The notes beneath the pieces are model-generated. The model searched no databases and had not been told where the DNA came from. It saw nothing but the letters and a program-made list of their open reading frames with translations. Source: Gonatopus flavifemur (Eukaryota > Arthropoda > Insecta > Hymenoptera > Dryinidae). Taken from it: a DNA stretch of 64,000 bases. The translations under genes were made by a program, and so were the position numbers. Positions 1-11,900 of this stretch are shown here, piece by piece. The DNA is taken from positions 21,080,001-21,144,000 of the forward strand of contig JAFFJZ010000003.1 of the NCBI GenBank assembly GCA_018340375.1, given 5' to 3'. Each line of letters starts with the position of its first letter. Position 1 is the first letter of the stretch.

Positions 1-514
1 CACACTTTCCACTCTTGGCCTCATGTTATTCAATACTTCAATACTGTTCTCCATTTTTCTCTAAAAACTTTCTTCTTAACGTGAACAATTGTTTTCAATT
101 ATTTCTCTGAGAAGAAAGAAAAGAAAGAGGGGAGATGGGGGCCCCAACAAACGCCTCCACCAGTGGATAGCTACCGACAATAGTTGTTGCTATAAAAGTG
201 AAAACCCGCACGCGAGTCAACCCTTCCGTACCCTCTACACCAGGTGACTTTGAGCTGCTTGAATTGGAGGATTCCGTTTTGACTCTTGTCATCCGTGATG
301 ACGTTGATCGGTAAATAATTCTCATTTTTTAGTACTTCTCTATCAATATTACCACTTCTTGACACGTCCCGCAAAGTTGATTAGTTCAATCCTGGAGCTG
401 AGAACCCTGCAAGCGTTTCAGAGAGCATTTTGAGTTTACTTCGAACCTGTCATTTACAAAAGCTATCTTTAACATTCTTTTGGATCATAACCTCCCCTAA
501 ATAAAAAAAAATAT

Positions 515-697
515 ACCGAGTCGACAAATTTGGACGGTGTTTGTCCTCATATTTCATTTTTGGATTGATTTTGTCCTAATTGATGAATAATGCAGATGAA
601 AAAGTACTGTTTTGGTCCGCATTATTCAACAATCAGGACAAAATCAGTCGAAAAACGAAATATGAGGATAAACACCGTTCAAATTTTTCGACTCGGG
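515..697. mobile_element. Hairpin MITE near left edge
   Basis: A 183-bp inverted repeat. The left arm CCGAGTCGACAAATTTGGAC continues through TGTCCTCATATTTC. The right arm is its near-complement, ending TTTTTCGACTCGGG. It is a member of the CCC/GGG class by architecture; the flanking dinucleotides do not match. Confidence 0.65.
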
Positions 698-1297
698 TTA
701 TTTTTTGCAGAAAAAAATATTGGGTCATAGATGAAAATCGGTAGATTCACTTTAATACATTTAGTACAAAAACCATCCATCTATTTTTTTACATTGCAAT
801 AAAATAGATTGAAAAAACATGGACCGTATGTCTCACTTTGGTAAGTTTTGATCTTCGTCTTATCAGGAGTAGTGATGTATATTCACTAGGGATTATACAT
901 ACCTCTATCAGCATATAAAAGAAGGCCGTATTCCATTTTTATCGACGTTCACGTATAAGGCATGCGTCAAACACTCGATTTAAACTTCTCGACAAATGAA
1001 CGATATCGATGGATCGTGATATTGCCAAATCCATTGCGATGAGGTATATCAAGCTATAATATGAATTTTCTCCTTCTTTAATAATCACGTTCAGGTGAAC
1101 GTTTTTTTTTCACTTATTAACGTATCGTGTTCTTTATTGTAGCAAAAATAAAACTACACGTCGTCTCGTTTGACCCCTCTTCCTCTCTCGTAATAAAATA
1201 AGATTCATCCAACGATTAAATTCATAAAAAGCTTTATATATCAAGCACTTTTTTTCCTTTCGAAATAGTAAAAAATCCAACGTACAGGTAATTGACC

Positions 1298-1467
1298 TTA
1301 GCCGCTATCGTTTCCTTGAAGTGGCGTAGTATATACGCCATTGGGGCTGCTATTGCTGCCACTGCTGCTGCTACTGATGCTACTTCTACTGTGGGTAAAA
1401 CCGTACATCACACCAGGATAAAAGTTCGCGATAAAGTTATATACTCTCGGCTCTTTCCTTAGTACAG
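1298..1467 (-). CDS. Possible terminal coding exon of an unidentified minus-strand gene (partial)
   Basis: Read on the minus strand, a very long polypyrimidine tract ending in tttgtcctcag immediately precedes an exon-like stretch. Only one phase is open (two bases completing a codon). It gives 55 residues beginning VLRKEPRVYNFIANFYPG, passing through a Ser/Asn-rich tract (SSISSSSSGSNSS) and ending PLQGNDSG before TAA at 1298-1300. The other two phases stop quickly. A minus-strand AATAAA (1133-1138) lies about 160 bp past the stop, as expected for a 3'UTR. I do not recognise the protein. No upstream exon of matching phase was identified in the following 40 kb. It could also be a UTR exon or chance. 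Confidence 0.35.
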
Positions 1468-4400
1468 CTGAGGACAAATAAAGGAAAACAGAAAAAGAAA
1501 AGATAAACCGAGAAAGTGGATAAATCCTTCTACGAGCGATTCTTTCGTCATCGCGGAACGTACGTGTTGTCAAGAACAACAGCCTTGTAGAATTTACGAG
1601 GAACATGTATGTTCCCTTCCTATTGATAAATCAAAGATCCAACACGATAATAAAAGCTTTCTTCTAATTGATTCTCCGATGTATTATTTGTCGAAGTTCT
1701 TTTCCGTTCTTTACACGAAAGGTATATCGAGATCTATGAATATTATATATGCGTTTATATGTAGATCACGTCAATCAAGTCGCTAGGAATCACAATCTCA
1801 AATTTATCAGGGATCAAACGCTGTCGTCAATCGCCTTGTGATATTCGATATCGGTAAAAGAGCTACGCTTTTGTCCTCCAGGGACAGGCAGTGGAAGGCA
1901 GAATCCTGTCAGATGCGAATAAACTCGTCAAAAAGAGGCTTCGAATGGATTCTCTATTTGGTTTATTTCGAGGAATGAGGAAAAACAGAGAACCGATAAT
2001 AAGATTTGTGCCATTTGTTTCACAGTTCACGAAAAGTGATTACATTGATTTTTTTTTCCCCCCGACTTTGCCTCCTATATCATTTTCCATAGATTCTGTT
2101 ACTCATTTCTCGAAATTTTAATATGTGAATTTTTCTTTGAATTCGATTTCAGGTTCAAATAATCTTGAGATCGCAATATCACGGAATAAATCAGTGGATT
2201 CTAGTTTTGAAGTTATCGTAACGCGTAGATGCGAACATGAATAAATTCATGGAAAAAAGAATAAAATCAAACCTCGTTCTATTTGTCAAAATTCTTTATT
2301 CGTGTATACCAATGGAATCGAATTATATAGAATATGAAATTATTCTGTCGAAATTATTCTCTCCATTGCGGTGAATAAACATTTATACGTCGGAGCATTG
2401 ATTGAACTCTACAAATAAATAAATAAACACACAAACAATAATTAGAATCATCTCAAATTACTTTCCAACGGAAATGGAATCGATGAATCATTAAACCCGA
2501 CTTCGTTAAAATACGTAATAGAATCATAATGAACTCGAGGTATGAGAAATAATCGATACAAATTAATTCCCATCTTGTTAGTATAACAATGTTTTTCAAT
2601 AATATCAAGAGAGAAGAAGTTTTTGCTTCCACTTAGTTGATCATAATCAAATTCAATGGTTTCAATCAATCGTAATTGCTGAAGTTTCTTGCCACGAGTT
2701 GTTGAGAATTCCCCAAATTTGGTCACCTGCCAAAATTCTCGTCGGTGATACGATGATACAATATCATTCTTTCCAACTTCCTTTCACCCCCAATGATGCT
2801 TGAAGAAAGTAACAAAAGAAAAATTCATCTGTGATGTAGAATTTATCAAGACTGGAAGATACATATCATACGTGTTTAAGATACATCGAAGAAAGTATGT
2901 ACTATATTACTTCAATATGAAAATATTATCATTTGAAATGAGAATCTTTTTTTTGTGTTTCTCATTTCCAATAGAATGAAATACAAAAATTACCCTCAGT
3001 GATGTATCGCACGAATGTGATCGTCACTTGCATTGAATTGGAAAGATTACAATAATAATTAGAGAATCAAATATCAAAAATCTGATATAAGGAGAATATC
3101 ATAGAATCAATTAATGTCTCTCTTCATTGAAAAAATATATTTTACTGAAGAGAAGATTTCCAACCAGATGCTCGTTGAGTGCACGCACACTGTTGAAAAT
3201 GTCTGCATTAATTTTGTTGTTTTTGCTGGGAGTTGTTGAACTATAGCATAATTTATAGCTGTTTCATGTTTTTGTAAATTCAAAATCATGTAGAATATGT
3301 ATGAATATATATTATTATATAACATTATATATTATGTGATTAAAACAAACTTTCAGATATTTTTGACAGTGTATTGTGATATGAGAATATATTTGCTGCA
3401 ACAGGAAAAGCATAAACGAAAGCACATACAATGCAGTTCCCTTTGAATTCGCATTGATAAACGAATAATGAGTTAATTCTTCTATACATAGAATTGAAAT
3501 TCTGGGAAAAGATTCTTTTTCTTTTCATCAAACAGTTTCCAGTAACCGTTCAACGTTTCATTCGGTTGTTTTTTCTTCCGTTCGATTGAAACTCTATTCT
3601 ACATCTTCATTGTGGTTTTCAATTGCATCGATAAAAGAAATGTTTACCGGTGATCAGTAACTTGTGATAGTTGGAAATATTTGTTTTATCGATGAATTTT
3701 ATGAACTGTAAAATGAATCGTATTGTAACGTTTGGGAAGGAAACAGCTTTTTATTCGAAACAAGGCATCCAAGGTAAATTATGATTTTTTCAAAGAATCC
3801 CTTCATTCGGGAGAACTTTGTATTACAATCTGTTTCCTCGTGTTCACTGAATTGATTAATTATAATCGCAAGACAAAGCCGGACATTCGAATCGGCTTGA
3901 AATTAATTTGACTTTACCACGATTGACGTGTTTAGTAATTCCATGTTCTTCTGTGAAGAGTTTCTGGTAATACATGAAACTTTGTGTGACATAAATCAAC
4001 TACATGATAGACACGTTGACAGTCGTAATACTACACGGAAACTTTGAATATAGTTTTCAACTGTAATAATTATCTGCATTGAGGAGGAAAGTGCAAGTGA
4101 ATATGAGAAGACTGAGAGATTTAGTTACCTTGAATATCAAATTGATTGTTTTAACTTTTACTTTTTCTTGTCTACACATTCAGTTGCTGTGACCGAGTAT
4201 TCATATTTACATTTTCTACCCAGCATCAAATAGCTCCCTTGGGGATCGATCCCATCGATTTTGGCATGTGTTTTTGAAATATTTTTCAAAAGTTGTCCAA
4301 TGTGTTTGATGATTAGTTCCTTTTTTCTAATCAACATGGGATGCTATTGAAATTTTATCATGACATTCTCATCATTTTTTCAATTAATTTTCATACAGAT

Positions 4401-6517
4401 CGGATTCAAAATCTTGTTGTGTTTTCGATTATTCGGAAAAGTTATGTTGACAAAATGTAAACCATATTTGACCATCGCATCGAAAGATGAAACATTCAAA
4501 CCCAAAGCTTGAACACACGGCAAACCTTTCCATAATTTTCCAACTTGAATTCCAACGAATTAATCATCATACCTAAGGAAAATGTAATTCAAGCCCGCAG
4601 TGGATCATCTCGATCTCTTGCAAGGTTATTACCAGAATGATTAACACGAACGAACCAATTTAGTTGCGAATGCAGCCTGTGGTAATATTTTGACAAGCAA
4701 AGACTAATTTCTCGCTCAACTAATCAAAGTGTGAAATATATTTGCCGGGCTCGCGTATAAACGTGTTTTTATATGAACAGTGATCAAACTCGGTACTCGT
4801 AAACACGCAACGGTGAAGGCTCGTTTTACATTCGTTTGCTCGATTCTCGAGTATATATATTTGAACAAAAAGAAATATATTTTTCGAAGCGTATAGAAAA
4901 ATACAGTTTTCAACTTGAACCGGAGAACATGGTCGTCGGTGGTGCTTGTACATTCTGTCTCTGTGAGAATCTAAGAAATGGATTCCCATAAATTCCTAGG
5001 AATTCTAGAAAACCTCAACTTATTCTTCATATCGTGGAATCTCTTGGAACGGAGATATCCCCCACGCTTATACACAAATCCATGTGTCATTCGAGTCCAC
5101 GGTATACAATGATATTTCAACCGTGAAATATCTCGTATATCTCTCCTTGGCGTAACTTAATATTTTCATTTTCCTCATTCGTTCATTCCGTACATAAAAT
5201 TCAATATAATCGAGGGATGATTCGAGTGTTCGCGCTGTGATTTCGAGTAGATAAATGCGTATATAATCGGACTAGACTCCGAACCGCCATAAACTCCCAT
5301 CTTCCGCACTTTCGGAGAAGCACAATTCTTTTAGAAAAACCTCAACTCCATGTTCTTGGTATTATAGTGTTACCGTGGAAAAGATCTCTCGTGGTTTATA
5401 CGTGCTATATATACATACGTCTATGTATATATCAAAGTACTAGAGTAACACTCGTGTCCGCGTGCACGGTGGTACCACAACTATAAATTATACCTAGCTA
5501 CGGACCGGAAGAGTCGAGTATATGTACGTGTCCTTGGCACGAATAAATTGTGTCTTCTCCGTATCTTCTTCTTCTTCTCCTTATTCTTTTCTCTTTTTCT
5601 CTGATGTTCACGCGGAGACAAAACAAAAAGAACGCGGTGGCAAGGGAAACGACGAACAAGTCACCTTACAGAAACTACAAGCGCATTACGCGTTAATTCA
5701 ATTCTAAATTAGATACAACCACTTGATGCTGTACCTTTTAAGTGATCACATTGCTAATTCTCGACTATTCGAAACCAAAGAGATTTCAAAGTCCTCAATC
5801 CTATTTACGTGTACAGAAATGTTAATTTTGAAAAAATGAATGAGCTGTTTCCGCTATACAGAAAACTTTTTTATTCTATTCGACGACTTATTTTAAAAAT
5901 AATTGCATTTTCTTTTAATACAACATTATACCTCTAAATTTATTGTTTCAGGATTAATAATTTCCCAAATACCCTCTGGCAAGTACGAAGTAATAATTAT
6001 AATTTTTCAAACTCTCAATCCTTTCCTTTTTTCGGTCCTAAATACTTTTTACTTGGTGCTTTATTTTTTTTCTACTTTACTCGACCCTTATTCTCTGAGT
6101 TAATGTTCATCCTCCGACCACGTTTTCTTTTTCCTTTGTCATAGTTTTATTTCTGGTCATAGCCTTAATAAGAAATGTAGATTAAACCTTCTTATAGACT
6201 TTGTTCGCAGTTTTAAAAGAGGCGATGAAACACAATGTGATATTAAAAGCGGAGAGAACAGTGATAAGGAACTCATTAATGTTATATGCGTTATTGTTTG
6301 AAACATTAAAATTCGTTTGTGTGTTTTCATTTTGATTTGCTTTCACAATCGAATCACTGAAATTATATTCATTTTTATTCCAATTACTTTCATTCAATAT
6401 CAGAATTGGAGGGATTATTGTGATTTCTTCTCAAAATTTACCGTTCCTATAACAGGATTGTCTCGCCCTATTATACTCTCAATTCGGATCTGATAACGAT
6501 ACTATTATTATTACCAT

Positions 6518-7736
6518 CCCGTGTGGAAATCAATCCTGGGCATCCTAAAGTTTGTCCAGGCCCTGTAAGGGTATAACTTGGACATCCAATATAAGAGTGT
6601 ACTCCCCGGATATTTTAATCTAGGGATACCCACCCACAACTCATATAGGCCCTGGGCAAGCCACCATTGTCTCGCCCAGGTATTGTAATTTGAGCATGTC
6701 TGGCCACACCCTATAGAGGCCCTGGGTTGGCTATCATTGTTTCCCCTATCAAAAATATCTGACAGAACCGGACAACATTTTGACCCAGATCTGACAGGTT
6801 TGTCTGACATTGTTTGGTTTGTACATCAGTTTGAACACTCATGAAACTGCCAGACAGAGCCAAACAGAACCTGTCAGATTCGGGTCAAAATCCTGTTGGG
6901 TTGAAATTTTGTTTCATTATTTTGTGTATCGAAAGTGTTTTTTTCGTTCAGTTTTCTTCAAACATTGCAAGGAGGTAATAGACAAAAAATACTTGTTTTC
7001 TTAATGTTGGTAGAATTGTCTATAGAGTATTTCAAAATTGTCAACAGGATTTTCACCAAATAGTTGGGATTGTAATTCTCGTATCCTCTTGAGTAAAAAT
7101 CAGAACTAACGTACATTCGGGGCAAAATTGCATTGGCTTTTATTTCTACTAGGGAAATCTCCGACACTGAATGAATTGAAAAGTATCTTGAGTTCTATGT
7201 TTTTGAAAGTTATTCTTCCAGTGCTCTTAGTTTCCAGGTTATAACAATTGAAACGAATTTCAAACAACCTATGAGCTTGAAATTGAAATTCCAAAAATTT
7301 GATACGCCTTTGGCTGACTGGAAAAAAAATTTTGATTACCTTTCTGAAAACTTGCATACAAGAGCGGATGGGAATTTCAATTTGTTTTTGATGTGATGGT
7401 AATTTTACATGAAGCATAGATCTATCAAAAGCTAACCCTCAAAAAACATTTCGCTGGAGCAAATTCATCTGTCTTTTATCTGAGGAATATCACCCAAATA
7501 TCTTGGGGTCCAACGTAGGATGAAATTTGAAAATTCATATGGGCTGAAATGAACTCCCTAAGTTGGCCCAAGTTGAATTCTTGATTTGAGCCAAGTTTAG
7601 GAACCATTACGGGGCCTAGATGAAAAAGCGTAACACCCCAAGTTAGGGCCAATCCAGGTGGCCTAACCAGGGTCACATTTTAAGTAGGGACTATAAACCT
7701 GGCCTAGGTTCAAGTCCGGAAAAATTTCCACACGGG
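6518..7736. mobile_element. CCCGTGTGGAAAT-terminal composite element
   Basis: CCCGTGTGGAAAT at 6518-6530 is exactly inverted at 7724-7736 (ATTTCCACACGGG). The 1.2-kb interior has repeated AGGCCCTGGGCA-like and GGCCCAAGTT-like subterminal motifs. It also holds an internal hairpin (about 6772-6898) whose arms are ATTTTGACCCAGATCTGACAGG and a near-complement. There are no coding sequences and no clear target duplication (AT versus AA). Confidence 0.6.
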
Positions 7737-7758
7737 AAAATCAAATAATCTTCAAATA

Positions 7759-8942
7759 TTGGGTTTGTGAATATAACTCCGGCCTTTTTTTCTTAAATAA
7801 AGGTAATTCACGTATTCCTTGATTGAAGAAATCCTGATCTTTTGAGCTGATCCAATTATCAAGCCAAATTTTGATACTTTCGTATGAAGTGAACCGTTCT
7901 TTTGTAAGATCTGACTGCATTGTCCGAAATAAGTGGTAATCCGACGGAGCTATGTCTGGCGAATATGGCGAATGGAATAGTGCTTCCCAGTCCTATCCAT
8001 CTAAATATTTTTTCACGACTCGTGCGGTGTGCGGTTTGGCATTGTCATGTTGCAGAATTAATTTACTGTGTCTATTCACCCATTCTGGTCGTTTTTTCTT
8101 CTATGGCTCGCTTTAAATGCATTAGTTGTCGTCGGTGAAGTTCTCCATCAATAGTTTGAGAGGGTTCGAGCAACTCATAATATATAACACTTCTCTGATC
8201 CCACCAAATGCAGAACGTAACCTTGGCACAGTGAATATTTCTCTCTGGCTGTAATGGGCCCGGTTTACCTGGCTTCACCCAAGATTTTTGGCGTCTTAGA
8301 TTCTCATAGTATATCCATTTCCCATCTCCTGTGACTATTCGATGCAAAGATCCTTTTCGTTGCTGTCTTTGAAATAGCATTTCACAAGTTGTTTTTCGAC
8401 GTTGCATGTCTCTTTCTATCAATTCATGTGGAACCCAGTTATTGAGTTTTTGAACCATTCCCATTGCTTTGAAACGCTTCGCAACAGTTGATCGTTCAAC
8501 ATTCAATGCTGCAGCCAGTTTTGCTTGTGTCTGGCAAGAATCCTTCGTCAATAATGTTTCCAAATCAGCATCTTCAAATTTTTTTGGTGGTTTTCCATGT
8601 TCTTTGTCCTCAGAGCCAAAATCATTATTTCGAAATCGTCGAAACCATTCTTTTCAAGATGTATTAGATGGAGCATGCTTAACGTGAATCTCCACGAGCA
8701 AACAATACGTTTCCACTGCACTTTTCTTTGCAATAAAATAGTGTAACAGCACTTCCCGCAAATGATGTTCACTTGGAAGGAAAACTGAAATGTTCGAGGT
8801 AAAAACTTGTTGCTCACAGCCCAAACCAAATGTCGCGTAGTACGTTTGACAGCTCACAAAAAGTACTATCGAATACAAATGTTGCCATCTATTAGTACAC
8901 GTAAGCAATATTAACAACGACGTGTGTTATTCACACACCCAA
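7759..8942 (-). mobile_element. mariner transposon, nearly full length, inactivated
   Basis: The two ends form imperfect inverted repeats beginning TTGGGT(T/G)TGTGAATA. They are flanked by TA on both sides (7757-7758 and 8943-8944), giving a 1184-bp element, the usual mariner size. The minus strand encodes transposase in several frames. An N-terminal HLREVLLHYF-like segment lies near 8700-8780. A long open middle portion (8072-8563) contains WVPHEL and the TGDGKWIYYEN region with the first catalytic Asp. After a stop and frameshift near 8090, HDNA-P-H and SPDIAPSDYHLF motifs carry the second and third Asp of the D,D34D triad. At least two frameshifts and stop codons separate these pieces, so this copy cannot encode an intact enzyme. 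Confidence 0.93.
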
Positions 8943-8944
8943 TA

Positions 8945-11900
8945 TATGCTTCACCTGATCTAATAGAACTGTGGAGGAAATTTAAATTGAGAAGATTTAT
9001 TGATGAATTGACATAGTTTCCGACTCTTAACGCTCATGAGAAAAGGATTGCGGAATATTACAATGGCGATATGCCATTAATTCATTTTCGTCATCCTTTA
9101 TTACATCAACTGGGAGTAGATTCTTTCCTTTTCAACGTCTTGGACGAGAAACTCTCTGAAATCTGTCTCTGGTGTTTTTTTCATTGTCTTTTGATTTATA
9201 CTATAGTTTATCATTGCCTTCATCGATGCCTCTTTCATCCTAGTACTGATCGATGAAATTCCTAAACTCATGAAATTACATCGGCCAAGACTTTATATTC
9301 CCCCCCTATGCATACCGATATTGTGAATTCGAAACAAGTTACACCCCATTACAATGTTGAATGCAATTGAATGACGATATTGAATTTTGAAAAAAAACGT
9401 TTTACTCCACATAAGAGAAGTATTTATCTTTTCGCGTGCGCGATATGTATTTATTATATTTCCTCCGTCATAAGGCATGCCCTCGCCTCGTGACACGATA
9501 CAATAAATATTAGACGTCGGGGACAGCTGCTAAACGATTCTCATCCCGCCCGTCACGAAAGTAGAAAGAAGACTTCTTCGTGCTAGTGTAATTCTTTCAC
9601 TTTTTCACTTCATGCCATTAACCACGCTCGTCCCTCTTATATTTATTTTGCTCTCGTGCTTTTATGATCGATGTCCTCGGTGTTTGATTAGGACCCTTTC
9701 CACGAATAACCGAAAAATGAACAAAAAGGAAAGTTATTTGCGACAGCGAGGAACGAATAGTCAATTTCACCTTGAATCACGACCGAGTGCTCGCGCTCGT
9801 CTTATCGATATACCACGAAAAACACTGCACGCGATTGTTAAACTGACTTCTGACTCATCTCATTCGTCTGAAGACAAAACCCTACGACTGGTCGGAAAAT
9901 ATATATAGATAGTTGAGGATGAAAAATTCAACAACCAAGTAGCGGGAGAAAGATGAAATTGCAAACTTTCATATGAATGAATAGAGAACTCTTAATTGAT
10001 GAACTTTTATTTTTCTCAGAGTCCTCTGATACGATATAGAAAAATTGAACTTGGAGGGAAGTTTTCTAAATGGAGAGGAAGAAGAAGTTTCTTTTTCTTT
10101 TTCTTGAAAAATCGATTACATGCTCTATCCTGAACATAAAAGGTTGTTTTAAAACTTACTCGTACATGTACACGTACACCACTCTATACATATCCATGTG
10201 TACGAGAGTTTATTTTTTCTCACTGGCGTGATTGAACTTTTGAGGCCGTTGGACGTGCGAGACTTCCTTCTCTCTTGTTTTTTTTTTTTACAGTTTGTTG
10301 AGCTGCCGAGATTTTACCTCGAGAGAGTCGTCTAGTCACAAAGTTCGACCTAATACAAGGTTTCTTCCTTTTTTTCATATCAGTGTTGCCATATTTTTTT
10401 TCCCTTATCTTTCGTTTGAATTTCGCTCTGCGAAATACTTTCGTTATTTTCTCGATACAAGAACAACCGTTCGGCCTTTTTTTAATAATTCTAAATATAG
10501 AGTTCGTCGGATATAAAACTTTAGCGTCATTTATATTTAATGAATATTATTAAAGCCTCGTCACAGTCTGCGGAATCTCTAGAGCAGTTTTTCCAAGGGT
10601 ATTTATTTTCTGTAACTAAAATAAAGTTGAATGATTCGAAGTTGAGGAAACCCACGATGTTATACGATGCATTAACAATTCAATCTTTCTTAAAAAAAAA
10701 GGAAAAATATACATTCCCATCTTCGAAATGATCGATCGATCAGTTTTGTTATGTGAGTGAAGGTAAACCGAGTCAAGAACACCACCGACCGACCAATTAC
10801 CAAACTTTCAGACTTTTCCCGGTTAAGATCAACTTTGAACGTTCGTAATGGTGTGTACTATTACGTATGGCCGTCGATGTGGCGAGTAACATGTGTGAGG
10901 AGGGAACAAAAACCTTTCACTTGAGGTTTTTTTCCAAACTTGCAATGTCGACAACCAACATCGTCCACATTCAGCAACGAACTTGGTGTAATGGTTGTTT
11001 CTTTGCACTTTGAGAAACCGAAAATAAAATGTAATATTGCTTTGGGTTTTCTTTTTTTTTCAACTTTCTTTACATTTGTTGCTTGAGAAAACAGCTCTGG
11101 TATTCTGGATAAAAACAAAAATACTATTCATTGGAAACTTCACTATCACTAGATGAAGTTAGGTTTGTTTGAAGGAATTTCAGAGAAAACCCATCGTCAC
11201 CCATCGAACTTCTTCATTATTCACTTTATCATTTGGATGGACGAACTCTCAAAATTAAAATTTTCACCAGAGTTTCCAGACAAGAGGGAGCGTAGCTCGT
11301 GACAAGCGTTAGCTCCTCACATCTGTTTTCTACTCTGCATTTTCGTTCTCAGGGCTCAAATACTCATTAAAAATTCTGTGTATTCTCACTCTAATTTAAA
11401 GGAATGAAATTCCACTATTTGATCAGACAAAAGGGAACCTATCTTTCCGTTCGAGTTGAATTCTCACTCTTCCATATTCTCAGAGAGTATTGATTTTCCA
11501 TCAAACTTGATCAAAATCTTTTTCCACAATTTTTCACCATCCCGATCGATCTTCCACTTGAGTTCCTGGAGAAATTAATGATTTGAAAAAATTGATGTTC
11601 TTACTTTCTAAGGAATTTGATTTATCCGATTGAAATTACTCAATCTCTCAATTGGAAAGAACGAGATTTACACTTGAACGAAAAGATAGGTTCTCTTTTG
11701 GCTGCTCAAAGAGTGAATTCTCGCTCCAACAGAGTGGAATTTCACTCTTTCGTATTTAGAGAGCATAACATCGTTCTAGAACGCTCAATACAAATATTAG
11801 GTATCCTAAACCGGCTCTCGTCCATATGTAAATCTTGAACAACGATAATCGTGACGCGTCTTCTTTTCCATATCTCCGTAAAAAAAAAAATGTAAACGTT

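Larger units (their letters stand above)
1..6517. other. Gene-poor AT-rich stretch
   Basis: Apart from the hairpin MITE at 515-697 and the candidate exon at 1298-1467, I see no supported gene. The ORFs are short, lack splice-consistent partners and match nothing I recognise. Several tracts (4700-5710) are purine/pyrimidine biased with scattered CpG, like an upstream or UTR region, but no promoter can be assigned. Confidence 0.5.

Noticed and set aside
1891..2121. Plus-strand ORF after a TTTTGTCCTCCAG acceptor-like site
   Set aside because: Short, no homology recognised, no matching donor; could be chance.
10861..11118. Minus-strand ORF with CRHCKFG...H...H resembling a zinc finger
   Set aside because: The spacing does not fit a C2H2 finger and there is no second copy or splice context.
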